A stretch of DNA of 64,000 nt from Tretioscincus oriximinensis (GCA_022410635.1 JAJVDF010000219.1:496102-560101); one strand, 5' to 3'; numbered from the stretch's first letter, positions 37,655 through 49,839 are shown. Numbers and translations are program-made. The notes: a model not told the origin generated them from the sequence alone.

Positions 37655-37985
37655 TTTCATAGAATCATAGAGTTGGACGGATCCAGCCCGCTGCTCAATG
37701 CAGGATTCACTAAACCATCCCAAACAGATAGCTATCCAGCCTCTGTTTGAAGACTTCTTGCAAAGGAAAACTCGCCACCTCCTGTGGCAAACTGTTCCAC
37801 TGTTAGAAAGTTTCTATCTCATTGTTTCTAGTCCTTCCATGTGCCAATGAGAACAATGCAGATCCCTCTGTTCTGTGACAACTCTTCAGATATTTGTAGA
37901 CAGCTGTCAGGTCTCTTCTCAGTCTTCTCTTTTGTAGATTAAGCATTCCTAGATCCTTTAACCATTCCTCATAGGACGTGGTTCA
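37655..37985 (-). repeat. CR1 LINE 3' end, antisense
   Basis: TCATAGAATCATAGAGTTGG at the left is the antisense of the CR1 3' terminal repeat. AGCCTCTGTTTGAAGACTTC, TTGTTCCACTGTTAGAAAG-like text and CCTCATAGGA follow in the CR1 order. This is a typical 5'-truncated copy. Confidence 0.9.
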
Positions 37986-37987
37986 AG

Positions 37988-38286
37988 TTTAGAAGAAGAA
38001 AAACTAGGGTTTTTTATACGCCATTTCTCTCACCCGAACGGACTCAAAGCAGCTTAAAAAGTTATTTTTCACCTGAAAGCTTACATTCTATCTTCCCCAC
38101 CAGTCTGTGGTGGTTCCCATTTATCTAGTTGCAGTCAACTGCCATTTCTTGCAGTTCTTTCTTTTGAATAGTTGGGTTAGCTAGAGCTACAGGCTAGTAG
38201 AAGCTGCTCACCCTTCTCCATGTTGGACAAAGGGCTTCTAAACCCAATCTCTCACATTTTCTCCTTAGTGACTGTGCCATTTAAGG
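37988..38286 (-). repeat. tRNA-derived SINE, copy 5
   Basis: This belongs to the same family as 17484-17795, inverted, with a GAAGAAGAAAAAC tail on the left and a GACTGTGCCATTTAAGG head on the right. It lies directly beside the CR1 end. Confidence 0.85.
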
Positions 38287-38364
38287 TGATATTTCAAAGT
38301 ACCTGTAGTCCAAAGTAGAGAAAAGATTTTAAGGGTGACAAAGACTAGTTCTCCAGCCTCATTC

Positions 38365-38645
38365 TTGCTGTGACATATACTATATTGACAAAAGTATTCA
38401 CTCACCCGTGCAAACAATTGAATTTAAGTGTGCCAAACTCTTCCATGGCCACAGATGTATATAAAATGAAGCTCCTAGGCATGCAGACTGCTTCTAGAAA
38501 CATTTGTAAAAGAAAGGAACCCTCTCTGGAGCTCAGTGAATTCCAACATGGCACTGTGATAGGTTGCTATCTATGCAAGAAGTCTAGTCGTGAAATATAC
38601 TCACTAATAAACATACCACAATCAACAGTTCTTCTAAAAAGGTGG
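38365..38645 (+). pseudogene. Tc1-type transposase, N-terminal part
   Basis: The left end TATTGACAAAAGTATTCACTC resembles the terminal repeat of a Tc1-like element (TA then GACAAAAGTAT). The frame then reads ELSEFQHGTVIGCYLCKKSS and REIYSLINIPQSTV, the first helix-turn-helix of Tc1 transposases. The match stops at about 38645, where other DNA begins. Confidence 0.8.
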
Positions 38646-39490
38646 GTTTTTTTCCATTTTCCAAATATTTTATTAATTTTTCCAACATTTTCATAGCTCC
38701 AAAACAAAGGTACTTATATAACTTACAGCAAAGTATTAATCTATTGTAATATCATAGCTTCTTCATACCTATAATCCCATCCCTCTTCTCCCCCAAAACA
38801 AAAATAGAAACTCAATGGTTACTTCAATTAAATATTTCCAATATCATTTTTATACAGCTCATCCTTAAAAACGATATCGTTTGTCATTAGTATTAATTTC
38901 CTCCATTTTGCCCTCTAACGTTTATAGCAGGGTTAGTTATCCTTGCCCCAGTATACGCTTAGCATTTTTATTTCATTAAACTTAAATTGTTCTAAAATAT
39001 ATCCCTGCCATTCTTGAATGGTCCATTGTTCTTTCGCTTTCCAAAATCTGGATATTACTGATAATGCAGTTACAAGATATTTCTCTGACCCACTTACTTC
39101 AGAGTCATTAATCAATAAAAGAATACATTCTTCTCCAGACCATATCCTATTTGAGTCTATTAATTTGATATACTATTAATTCCCCAAACCTACAAAGTTC
39201 TTCACAGGTCCACCAAAGATGCCAGTATGTTCCTCTTATTACATTATAGTGCCAGCACCTAGGTGATACTCCTTTTATCATATATGCTAGTCTGACTGAG
39301 GTTCTGCACCATCTTTGTAAGTTCTCTCAGTCTTTCATTTTTCAAATTTTTAATTTCCTTTATCTGTTTCATTATATTCTAGTCGGAGATATAACTATCA
39401 GGTCTCCATATTTATGCCAATGCTTCACCCATAATCAATGATTTATAAGTTATCTGCCTTTTATAATAAAAATATTTGCTTCGCTCAATT
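38646..39490 (-). repeat. L1-like LINE 3' part, antisense, inside a Tc1 relic
   Basis: On the minus strand, 39195-39250 reads HLWWTCEELC-like residues, as in the L1 ORF2 C-terminus (a Trp-Trp/Cys motif after a His). Degenerate coding text runs leftward through 38940-39115 and ends in an AT-rich 3' region near 38650. Its place between two Tc1 halves suggests a later insertion. Confidence 0.55.
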
Positions 39491-39494
39491 TCCA

Positions 39495-39660
39495 TATGTG
39501 TCATGACCAGCCTTGTCCTTGAATGGAGAATGAGACTTGTCTGACTGTGTTGTCCCAAGTGTACAGTTTGGTGGAGGGGGGATTATGGTGCAGTGATGGT
39601 TTTCATGAGTTGGTCTCCCCTGAACATCACTGACAAAATAGGTGCAAGTTATCGCTAAAG
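39495..39660 (+). pseudogene. Tc1-type transposase, internal part
   Basis: ACTTGTCTGACTGTGTTGTC and CAAGTGTACAGTTTGGTGGA are followed by GGGGGGATTATGGTGCAGTG. They translate to FGGGGIMV, the conserved block between the catalytic residues of Tc1 transposases. A stop follows within the next codons. Confidence 0.8.
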
Positions 39661-40209
39661 AAAAAAATACCAAGAACTAGAGGAGTTGCTCTATAGATAA
39701 ACATTTGGTTAAGAATTAAATATGTCATCCCAGATCTGTGCTGTTTGCAAGTTTTATCAACTTCAGAATCCTTCAGTTCAATTTATAGAGCCCTCTTATG
39801 CCTTCTTATGAAAAAAAACTGAAGGATCCTGCCATTAGCAAACTTGTTTCTACATGCACAGTATCATATGGGGTTGGTAAACCATCAGAGATAATTTCTC
39901 CTCTAAAAACAGTGAAACATGCTATTCTCTTCCTCATCACAAATGTCTGACAAATTACTATGGGCCCTAGCAGCAGGACCAACAGAAATAACTCTCTGGC
40001 TTCTTGAAGGAGGGTATGATTCTGTGGACATTGGCAAGCTGAGCAGTGGTGAGCGAGAGGATTCAAGTAGTAAACCATTGGGGACCCAGGAGCCAGTAGG
40101 GAAGAAAGATGGACCTTGGCTGGCATTTTTCAGATGACCACTTACTTATCTGGCCAGGATGCAGTACTTGGTTTTACCTATTGCCATAATTGGTTTTCTG
40201 TTACTATGT

Positions 40210-40256
40210 TTTCATTGGTTGGAGAGTCCCTGTTTAGGACCCTCCAGCCAATGAAA
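40210..40256. repeat. Short imperfect hairpin
   Basis: TTTCATTGGTTGGAGAGTCC (40210-40229) pairs with GGACCCTCCAGCCAATGAAA (40237-40256) at 18 of 20 positions, with a 7-base loop. Confidence 0.7.
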
Positions 40257-41398
40257 NCAAAAAGCATGTCCTGCAAACACCAACTAAATTACTATTTTCA
40301 AGGTTTGTTAATGGTTCTGTGGGGCTGAATTTGTTTTCATTGGCATGCTAAGAATTGTGTACTAAGAATTATGAGCTATTCCTGTCAAATTATGCAAAGT
40401 AATACTTGGTTTTGATTTTAAACCTTTGTTTCTTAGCTGTAGTTGGAGAAATTTGTTTAGGGACTGAAAAAAAACCCTCTTTCACTGTCAGGATATCCTG
40501 ATGGAGCTTTAAATATGCATCTGGCATTAAAGCAATTAAAAAAATGCTTCAGCAATCTTTAACTTTAAAGAATAAATGAAAGAGAAAAAAACGGATAATT
40601 GTCAGTTCTAAACAAGTAAATCAAAAAGTTTGTATAGATAAATATTTATTTATCTAAACCATAATTCTTCACAGACTAAAGGAAATGTATGAAATCATTT
40701 AGGCTGCTTTTGAATTCTTCGTTATCACCATCTCTTCTATTTTGCATTTTATATATATATACATTCAGTGCATTTACCCCTCCTTAAACACGGTAGCTGA
40801 CAGTCCAAATGTTTAAAATAATTGGATTCTGCATTCTAATTCATCTGTAAAGTATTCGTTGATTAAATTAGCCTAATAGATATTATTTCTTACATGACTG
40901 CATAATTTCATACTGATTGGACCTCTCTGCCACTAACGAGTCTTCCAATTTACTATTGACTTGAAAATCAGGCTAAACCCTAACGATGCACTCGTTTCAA
41001 TTTCTCTTTCCAGGCTAAAAGTTAAACTGATTTATACTATAAGGGCATACTGTTAATGTTCAAATGCAGTTGTGCACTGTATTTTATTCCTTAGGACCAG
41101 TATTAGAAATGTTTTGTATGATCTTCAGCAGAATTTAATTTGCTTACTGGGATGTTCTGAAGCAGAAACTAGCTATTTAAAGGCCCTAGAGACTCAACTG
41201 GGTTTTCTGAAAGTAACATGGCATACATGAACAGTTTTCTGTGTGCGAAACAAACCCTCATTATCTCTTTCCAATATTATAAGGGTTTATGGTTTTTTAA
41301 AGAAAAAAAATAACGATGTTATTTTGTCCTTTATTCTTGTTTCCCAGGTATTGTCATTCATCTCGTAGCGTGGCTCTGAGTAATGAATATTTAGACTC

Positions 41399-41471
41399 TC
41401 TCCTTCCTTCCTTCCTTCCTTCCTTCCTTCCTTCCTTCCTTCCTTCCTTCCTTCCTTCCTTCCTTCCTTCC
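41399..41471. repeat. TTCC microsatellite, about 18 uninterrupted units
   Basis: This is a pure tetranucleotide run with no interruption over about 72 bases. It is probably polymorphic and recently expanded. Confidence 0.95.
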
Positions 41472-42533
41472 AGGAAAAACTAAATAACTTATATGAAAAT
41501 CAAATTTCAAGTATCTTCATTTCTGTTTGCTTGATTGGTTTAGCTTTCTTCTCTTTTGCCTGAATTCTATAGACCAAGGTGAAACGGAATATGGGTAGCA
41601 GAAAGTGTGAAAGGTGTAAGTCAAGGGAGAAGTTTTCCTTTGAGATAATCTTTGACAAATTTAGCTTGTATAACCAAAGATTATCACTTGTCTGATTTTT
41701 GTTACTCAATAGTCTTGCCACATTCTCGGTAGAATATAATTTAATTTATCTAGCTTGGAGACAGAGAACAATGGAACTGCTTACATGTTGGTATACATGT
41801 TATACAAAATGTTGGTGATAGGAAATGCTACAAATGTTGGAAAATTTGCCAGAATTAAATGTCCTTTCAGGACAACTCTCAACTACTTCATCAATTCAAT
41901 TTCATTTCCAAAGCTGAGGTCGCAAGCTAATTTTATTACTTTATCCATGAAGTAAATGTTTGGAAGAATTCACAAACTGTTAGTAATCTTTTATGGCCTT
42001 AATATAGAGTGCCATTGAAACGTTTTTAGAACTTGCAATGAGTCAAAGGTGGCAGCTTGTTTCTCAGCTGTGAAGAATAGTGAACATATTTCTGTATTTA
42101 TGTTTCTTATAATTACAACTCAGAGGTCATACACAAATATAACTTACCTTTTCCAAGTGACTGGACTTTTACAAAATGTGGATGTATGAAATGATGAGCA
42201 GGTAAAAAAGATGGGCAGTAAGAGGAGGGTGAAGTGACTTGTATATGGTTTTCCTGTTCTCAGAAGTTGTGACTGTTAATGTTTTCTAATTTATGCTTCC
42301 AAATTTGAGATTTGTCTCTTGATATTTTCTTTGCCTGCTATCAGATGTTTTAGTGATTTCTTAAAGAAAAAATTACAGATTTGTCACTGTTGTCTATGTT
42401 ATGTCATCCATATTGGATTCTTCACCCAGACACCTTTTGGAATTATGCTCTCTTGTTTGCACTTCTTAAAAAATATCTGTCTGTACCTATGCAATACTCC
42501 TAGAGAGCTTGGTGCATGTCCACTCCATCTAGC

Positions 42534-42680
42534 TGAATTTTACCACTATGGTGGTAAAATTCAAAGAAGTAGCTGTATTAGGATGCAGTATCTGAATAAG
42601 TAGACTTGCCCACAAAAAAACTCACACTGCCTACATTTTTCTTATTAATCTAAGGTGCTATCACATCCTTTTACCAGAAA
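42534..42680. repeat. Foldback-family relic with a 12-bp hairpin
   Basis: GAATTTTACCAC (42535-42546) and GTGGTAAAATTC (42551-42562) are perfect inverted copies with a TATG loop. Downstream, AAGAAGTAGCTGTATTAGGA, CTGAATAAGTAGACTTGCCC and CTAAGGTGCTATCACATCC match the right half of the foldback family in decayed form. Confidence 0.55.
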
Positions 42681-42769
42681 TTATTATTTCAACTACTTCT
42701 ATGAATTGTACTGNCATGAAGATGTGTTTTTGTCCTTGTAGCTGTTTTAAATAGAATAGGCATGATAGC

Positions 42770-43220
42770 TATTCAGTTGTGTGTGACTATTTGTGACCTC
42801 CATGGATCCGCAGCACATCCGGCCCCTCAGTGTTCTCCTGCCTCCCCAAGATTTCCCAAGCCCATGTTTATGGCTTCCTTAACAGTCTACCATCACATTT
42901 TTGGACACTCCTCCTCCTTTTGCCATCTTTCCTAGCATCAGGGTCTTTCTCAGTTTTATCATTATATGGCCAAAAGGATCCGAACTTTATGTTTAACGTT
43001 TGTTCTTCCAATGGGCAGTAAAGAGTTGATTTCCTTTCGTATCACCTGATCCAGTCTCCTTTTNGTCCAAGGGATTCTCAAAAATCTTCTCCAGTGCCAC
43101 AGTTCAAAAGCACTAATCTTTTGGTCCACAGACTTTCTTCTAGTTCCACTCTCATGAATATAAAGCAAACTGTAGTTTTAACTATACAGAGCTTTGTCAG
43201 TATGATGATTTCTATATTTT
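42770..43220 (-). pseudogene. BovB (RTE) LINE ORF fragment, antisense
   Basis: The minus strand at 42962-43168 reads KISAFELWHWRRFLRIPW and then KRRLDQVIRKEINSL. This matches the BovB motif (DAFELWCWRRLLRVPW). The left flank is 3' UTR. The intact stretch is short and the copy is dead. Confidence 0.88.
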
Positions 43221-43789
43221 TTCATACACTGTCTAGGTTTATGTGGGAATAGGTATAGCATTCTATTAATCATCCTTTAATCTTTTGATTAATGAAATTT
43301 ACGCTAATGAGAACAACGTTGTTTTAGGGACGACAAATTAATAAATCCTATTTCATATTCTATATGAATCTAAGCAATGCAAAGTTGAATTGAAGGATGA
43401 AATGAAAATGCCTGTCTTGTTTTCATTTGTGAAATAAGTCCCAAGTAACTTATACTTCTATAACACACATTTTTAAATGTTCAGACTGTCAGAAGTAAAA
43501 TAATAATGATTTGTGTCTCCAGTCGTCATACATTCTAGAGGTTTCTTAAAATGTTAATAGCAATTTTGCCATGGAAAAAAAACGCATATGAACAGCTGTA
43601 AAGTTTTGTGTGGCATCGCTGAACTCTGCAAATAAGAAAAAAAGTGTTGGCAAATATCTAGCTGACCCAAGACAGGAGAGGTGAGTCAACTCAGGAAACT
43701 GTTTTCATGAGTAAACTGGAGAGACAAAAGGACTCAGCAGGGACAGAAGAGACACCCGTTCCTGAGCGACTCCTAAAACGAAGCTGAAA

Positions 43790-43960
43790 AGAAGAGAAGT
43801 CCTATTTGCTCCTGGGAGTCTAATAAATGGTGTCAGGAAGTGTAACTCGGTTCACACTAATGGAGTTGTGATTGACAGTTGCTTCTCATTACAATGCCCA
43901 TCAGGAGCACTGCTGTTTAAGAAGCTGAAATTTAAAGTCCTGGAAACATCTTAGGTGAAG
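43790..43960. promoter_or_regulatory. Possible conserved noncoding segment
   Basis: GTAACTCGGTTCACACTAAT, GGAGTTGTGATTGACAGTTG (with TTGACAG) and CTTCTCATTACAATGCCCAT form a repeat-free, information-rich stretch. The evidence is weak. Confidence 0.25.
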
Positions 43961-44418
43961 TTTATTGGGCTAAATTTTAAAAGAATTGATGAAATGGAGA
44001 ACTAGAGAAGGGAAACAAAACCTGTGGGAGGGAGAGGCCTTTTTCAGATTCCATTTGTTTTATTCAATGCTAAAAACAAAAGGCCACAATTAGAACTGCA
44101 AAAGCTTTCAAATCTGAAATAGTCACCACATGCTGCTTTGACTGCATGTGAGAAAAGGAAGACCTCATGTATCTGCAATGGACACCAACTGCAGCCAGTC
44201 AAGGTTTTTTTTACTATTGTAATAGCCTGATTATGGGGAACTTGCCTTACATAATTGACTTGCGTGTTTTTATGCAGCTTCCATTGTGCAATGTTCAATC
44301 TTTACACTATNNCAAAGCCATGTAGACATGNCGGTGAGAACTGCTGNGAGCTCCAGCCCTGCCTCACAATTCTTTGCCTGCCAATGAAAATGGAGGCTAC
44401 AGGAAATAGAAAGGCTAC

Positions 44419-44684
44419 AGGCACAAATGGCTCAGTCAGCCAAGTGCCGGTCTTTTGAGGCTCTTGTCAGATGTAGACAGGGGTGAGCGGCNTCTCTAGC
44501 AAACCCAATTTTTTGAAATCAAGAATTGCAAGAAATTGCAACAGACTGCAGCTAAATAAATAAGAACCACCACAGAGTGATGGGGAAGACAGATTGTAAG
44601 CCTTTGGGTGAAAAATAATCTTGTAAGCCGCTTTGAGTCCCTACAGGTGAGAAAAGTGGGGTGTAAAAAACCAATTCTTCTTTT
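44419..44684 (+). repeat. tRNA-derived SINE, copy 6
   Basis: The head GGCACAAATGGCTCAGTCAG is followed by the shared body and GTAAGCCGCTTTGAGTCC, GAGAAAAGTGGGGTGTAA, and a TTCTTCTTTTTCTTC tail. Confidence 0.88.
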
Positions 44685-45247
44685 TCTTCTGCTGCTGATT
44701 ATGCTGTTGAATACTGCAAGAATATTCAGCAATTGTTATTTTAAAAACCCTAGCAGCCTCTAGAATGCAGGTAATTTTAAATAATTCCTTTGAATTAATC
44801 TACCGGACAATAAAATGAGCCAACAGCCAATGATAGAAGGGATACAGAGGAGCAGCAATTGCAATCAAGGAATTATGCAGGGATTTGATGGGAGCTGTAG
44901 ACAAATTCACGAAAAAGAGAATGAATTTCTTCAGGCATGTGGGGAAAGATATTGTGATATTCAAAAGGATGTCATATGGATGCAACCCAAGAATGATCCA
45001 AATAAAGTTTTTTTGAGAGCCATAGTGGTGCCATAATGACTGATTTGCCATGTGTGTTCCGTATGTCTATAGTGCTGGGGCAGTGCTATAACATCTCCCT
45101 CTTATGTTTTTTCCTTGTAGCTCTTTCAAGAACTCTCATGGGACTTTTTACTCTATGGCTTTATGGATAGTCCTGGATGAACTANCATACAAGAATTCTC
45201 ATGATATTTTGTGTAACTTCCAGAGGTCATGTAATCATGAGCCAGCC

Positions 45248-45628
45248 ATGAAGATTAAGTCACACAGCTGCTGGTGCCAAAAATTTGAATTGTAGGTCAA
45301 ACAAAAAAGTTTGACCTACTATATTTTACACTTTTGTCTCGGGGGATCCGTTTATATTTATATATAAGTTCTTTGTAAAAAGTTTACTCTGGCTGGGTTT
45401 TTCGAGAATCTGAAGAAGAGTAACGAAATCTCTCTGTATCGGGCAGAGATAGCCCCTTGTTGTTATCATCTATTTATATTTTTTTGAAACTCAGCTATTA
45501 CTATCCGCTTTTGTTGTTTGACCCACAATATAAATTTTTAGCACCAGCAGCCGTGTGGTGTTTTTACTGTTAGTAATTTGCTCCTGCCAGCACCACTCCC
45601 TTCTTTGCTTACTATGAAGATTAAGTCA
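45248..45628 (+). mobile_element. 351-bp insertion with a 15-bp target duplication and inverted ends
   Basis: ATGAAGATTAAGTCA occurs at 45248-45262 and again, perfectly, at 45614-45628. Between them lies a 351-bp insert. Its left end (CACAGCTGCTGGTGCCAAAA, 45263 on) recurs inverted at about 45511-45558 (GCACCAGCAGCCGTGTGG), leaving about 55 extra bases on the right. An internal hairpin GTAGGTCAAAC/GTTTGACCTAC (45292-45302/45309-45319) has an A6 loop. CTGAAGAAGAGTAACGAAA lies inside. The long duplication suggests target-primed reverse transcription. The inverted ends recall Penelope-like elements. No protein is encoded. Confidence 0.7.
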
Positions 45629-45863
45629 GCACCAGGAAAGACATGAGATCTTATGAAGACAAGCAATTTCTTGCATTATTTCAACAACAAGAAATGCTAT
45701 AATATGTGTGTAAGCTGAGAGCAAGAAAAGTGCAAGCCCTTAAAAGACAGCAGTCGGAGTGCATGTTGGAGATAGGCTACAAAGCCTATATATGGGGAGT
45801 CAAAAGTGGGTAAAGGTTTTATCTTTATCTTGAAATGCTTTTATCTTCTTGCTGGGCTAGATT

Positions 45864-46040
45864 AGAGTTACCACATTAAAACTGGGATAGAAGTTTTCAT
45901 CTTTAATGGAAATGAAAAGCTGATTCCTTCCCTTCCCCCAGATACTGCAGACATGGTAAGCTGTACCTTGTGGAAATTGGTCTTTTCCATATCCATTAAA
46001 GCTGAAAAGCTCTATCCTAGTTTTATCCTAGGCTAAGTGT
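45864..46040. mobile_element. Inverted-repeat miniature element, family X copy 1
   Basis: The left AAACTGGGATAGAAGTTTTC, ATCTTTAATGG, AAATGAAAAG is inverted at the right as CTTTTCCATATCCATTAAAG...TATCCTAGTTTTA. The centre has TAAGCTGTACCTTGTGG. Copies also lie at 49226, 49566 and 58480. Confidence 0.65.
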
Positions 46041-48589
46041 GCTGTAACTGATCCACTAGTGATAAAAGTTTTGCTTTTCTTTTTTAAGGCAAAATACTGT
46101 ATATTACAGAATACAGAACAATTTCAAAAAAAGAGAGAAACCTGCCCTAGTAAGCTTGAAAGCTTACTTTATTTGCTATGCACAAACAGGTCGAATAGCC
46201 CATGTATAAGTTCTAAAAGTTAGCAGGCTTCTGAAATGTTTTGTAGCTAGTAATTTTTATTTGGAAATTCACAAGAATGAATATATATGGCTTAGGACTC
46301 TTAAGAATATTGATGATAAAACTCTTTAATTACCTTTTAGTCTTTCTGTTNTGCTTTCCATGACTAATTGAATTCTGGACTAAAGTGTCCCTNATTTTCC
46401 AATTGCTGTGGCTACCATCCTTGATGGATCATTGTATCTTGTTTTATTCATTGTGTTTTGAAACGCAAAACTTTTGAACCAGTACAGAGGGAATTCTGTT
46501 GACCACTTTATGTCTCGTCTTACACACTTTTTGGATTTGATAGGTCTTGCTACAGTACTGGGCTTCTAAACAATAGGGTTTTCACAACCATGTGACTGAA
46601 ATCTCTCTCTGGGGTGACCTTTGATCTCTTTGAGGCAGAGAAGAAATTTGGTTATCCAGAGCCGTGAATTTGATTTGCCTAATTGCTATTGAGATGTGAT
46701 GTCAAGCCAGATGTATCCAGCCCTTATATCTGGGATAAATCCTTTTGTGAAACAACCTGAACCACCTTCCAAAGCAGAAAGAATGAGGGACTTTTGACAA
46801 CATAGCAGGTCCTCCTGTGCTACATCTAAAATATTTATACATTTCTATATTTTACAATTTTTCTTAAAATTCCAAATTGTTGGGAACTGTTAAGAGCAGG
46901 TGGGATACAGCCTTAGGTGTCACATCCCAGGTATAAGCAGGAGCACTGAGTGCTGTCAGTGTTCTTTCTCCATGTAGTTATAGCGATGCTGAGCCGTCTC
47001 TGAAGCTGAGCCTGCCTGCAGTTGTCTCTCCCAGTGTGAGATTAAGGTCTAGATTCAGGTCTTAATATGCCAGGAACTAGCAGAAGGCCTTCCCCTCAGT
47101 GAGCCAGGGGGTGGATTCCTGCCAGATTATTTTGTTCCATTTGTCATGTGGCATAGTCGTAACCCTGACTGTAAGGTAAAAGGAGCAAAACAAATGTGCC
47201 CAACAGTTGTAATTCTAAATTAAGCTCTTGGGTTATATCAACAATTGGGATTTAGGGTAGCACTGAATTGACCAGAGAGCATTTTCACTACACATTATAT
47301 CCTGGGATCTAAGATAAGGCACTTTTAAACCATGGCATAGTATGGGGAAACACAGGAGTAGTTACACATCCTCCCCTTCTCACAAAATCTTCCTATGTTT
47401 ATACATACAATATAGAATACATCCATGGGCAACAGTACAGAAGAGCCCAGGTGAGGGAAGAAGAAGAGGAAGAGTGAGATTACACCAAGAGAGAGAAAGA
47501 TAATGGTGATGTGGGTGGGAACACCTCAATTAGCCACCCATNTTGTCTGCTGCTCATCCATGGAGGGCAGCAAGATAATAAATAGTGGTTGTGTTCTTGG
47601 GAGGTGAAAATGCTTGCACCACATTTTCTTAGCTCAGATGCTGGTAACCCCACTCCGTCACAACAGGTTCTTAGAGAGCTTTTACAGCACTGAATACAGT
47701 GGGAATACTACGTGTCTAGCTAGGTGTAGTCTTCTTCATGTTTCAGTTAGAGGAAACAATTGGAAATAGTGCAATAAATGCAAAAACTTAGTTTTGAAAT
47801 AGTCATTCTAGGAGCTGTGTTGAATATCCATTCAAGAGCAGGGGAACAGAAATTTAAACATTATGAAAGGCAGGGCGGTATGACTACAGTGACATACAAG
47901 GTGGGGCTTAGTACTCAGAAGCACTCAAGAAGTGGAAGAAAGGAACATAATGAAAAAATGTTTTTTTTATTAGTAGGTTGTGGGTTTGATTTGAATGTCT
48001 TGTAGGAGGGAAACCAGTACAAAGGTTTGGTGTAACTACGTGGTGAAAATAGTGGTACATAGCAATGTTCTTGTAGAGCAGAATTGGCAGGAAGTCCAGC
48101 TAGACCTCTCTTAGCAACAATTGTCAGGGGACTAGTTGCAGGGAAAATAAAATAAAAGGTGGGCCAGAGTGCATATTTAGGGCAAGAATAAGGGGAGTGT
48201 GACATGCTGTTTGTGGACACAAAAGGAAGACAAATGTAGGAGAAAGACACCTCATCAGTGTGGTGCCTCATTAGTGCCTAAGGCTCATCACTGTGTTATT
48301 GACAGTACAATGTCTTTAATTGCCTCCCTTTGCCTTGAACAAATTCAATTTTTGGTCAGTCCCAGGTCTTTATCATCATGAATCCGTGTTTCTTCTTCCT
48401 GTCATAGGTCAAGACAAGGAGGACACAAACAAATTTTCAACATAAGGAAGCAGTAGGGAAAATAGTGCAAAAATCATCAAAATACATCTTAATGTTTCAT
48501 TTCTTCCACTTACCTGCATAAAAGGGAAAGGATATTTGCACATTTTAATGTAATAAAAGACTCAATTGTTTGCAAGACAACTCACTCGT

Positions 48590-48790
48590 TTTTTATAAGC
48601 CTGTTGGTATGCCTGTTGAGTGGAACCCATAAGGGCCAGTTGAAATACAGGTTGCACCTCTGAAGTTGAGTGTTCTGAATGTAGAAAATAAATGTTGCTT
48701 TTTAAAGGTGTGTTACATGAAGAGGAAGAGGCTAAATTAGAGGGAGAAGTTTTGAATATTACGTTACCCTTCCTTCACACAGAGAAAAAA
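48590..48790. repeat. Old repeat related to 20690-20930
   Basis: GGAACCCATAAGGGCCAGTT, CTAAATTAGAGGGAGAAG and TTTTGAATATTACG resemble the layout at 20700-20820 (CACCTATAAGGGTCAATTG, GCTAGTTTAGAAGAAG). Confidence 0.4.
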
Positions 48791-49059
48791 AAAACTTCTC
48801 TTATTTCCTATGTAAATTTGGCAGGAAAAATAACTTTTTGATGCTCTGTCTTCCTGAAAAACAAAGAATAGTGAGTGTTAGTAGTTGGGAACTCTTGCAG
48901 CTATGCCATCACTGAAAACTACACAAAAGTACTAGGAGGAAAAAGNGTGAAAACACTCTTCTCTAACGCTACCACAACTGGATCTGCATTGATTAAGTGA
49001 GGCTAATCCCCAATAATTACATCATTATAGCACAAAGAAAACCTTGTCTGGAAGGCACT

Positions 49060-49222
49060 TTGGTCTATAAAAACTCAAGCTACTAACCTTTCACTTTTAA
49101 TCTCTTAGGTGCTATGAGACCTTGTTGCTTATCTCCATAATGTTTGAAAAAGTTGAATTATCTACAGTAGCTCATGAGCCCTACTTTTTTTTGTTGGTCT
49201 CTAAGGTGGTACAAAGCAGTAT
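49060..49222 (+). repeat. Foldback-family relics
   Basis: Two right-arm-like pieces are present: AATCTCTTAGGTGCTATGAG near 49100 and GTTGGTCTCTAAGGTGGTAC near 49193. Before the second is TCTACAGTAGCTCATGAGCC, the decayed stem region. Confidence 0.5.
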
Positions 49223-49225
49223 CAT

Positions 49226-49392
49226 AGGTATACCCATAAAAACTAGGATGGGATAAGAGTTGTCAGTTTTAATGGGCTTGGAAAAGTGGCTTTTCCACAA
49301 AGTATTACAAGCATTATAAGTTGCACCTGGTGAAAATTCCTTTCTTCCATATTCATTAAAGACGCAAATCCTAATATGGTTTTAATATAGCA
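49226..49392. mobile_element. Family X miniature element, copy 2
   Basis: AAAACTAGGATGGGATAAGA, TTTTAATGGGCTTGGAAAAG are inverted as CTTCCATATTCATTAAAG ... CTAATATGGTTTTA. The middle TATAAGTTGCACCTGGTG is shared with the other copies. Confidence 0.6.
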
Positions 49393-49404
49393 ATTCTACC
49401 TTTG

Positions 49405-49475
49405 CTAGAAAGTGTGATTCAGACTAACATGGCTAATTCTTTGAATTCTACCACCTTTGAATTACACAATCCTGA
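49405..49475 (+). repeat. Foldback-family fragment
   Basis: GATTCAGACTAACATGGCTA followed by ATTCTTTGAA matches the end of the family (compare 5417-5444). Confidence 0.5.
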
Positions 49476-49565
49476 CTTTTGACTGTCCCCACATCCATAA
49501 AACAACAGCTTAGCAGATGTGAAAATAGTCTCTCCTTTTGAAGCAGCTAGATTGCTATCATTGGA

Positions 49566-49690
49566 GTATAGGGTTACTGCCAAAAACCAGGATAGAAATT
49601 TGCACCTTTAATGGATGTTAAAAAGTGATCTCTCCCCATTATCTCTCNCACACAGGCATTATAAGCTGCACCTGATAAAAATTCATCTGT
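49566..49690. mobile_element. Family X miniature element, copy 3 (truncated)
   Basis: It shares GGGTTACTGCCAAAAACCAG, GCACCTTTAATGGATGTTAA and TTATAAGCTGCACCTGATAA with the other copies. The right inverted end is missing. Confidence 0.55.
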
Positions 49691-49839
49691 TCTGCAAAAT
49701 TCTGTTCAATTTTTTAGATAGTATAATCTTAATGGAAAGGTATTTGGAATTACAACATCTAAAAACATGCAATTGTATTTTCTTTCTCCAGTATTTGCAC
49801 TCTATATATATAAACAGTGACTAAGAAGGGAAAGGTAGG

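Noticed and set aside
39806..40126. 106-codon minus-strand ORF
   Set aside because: There is no recognisable domain, and no promoter, splice or polyadenylation context. It is compatible with chance.
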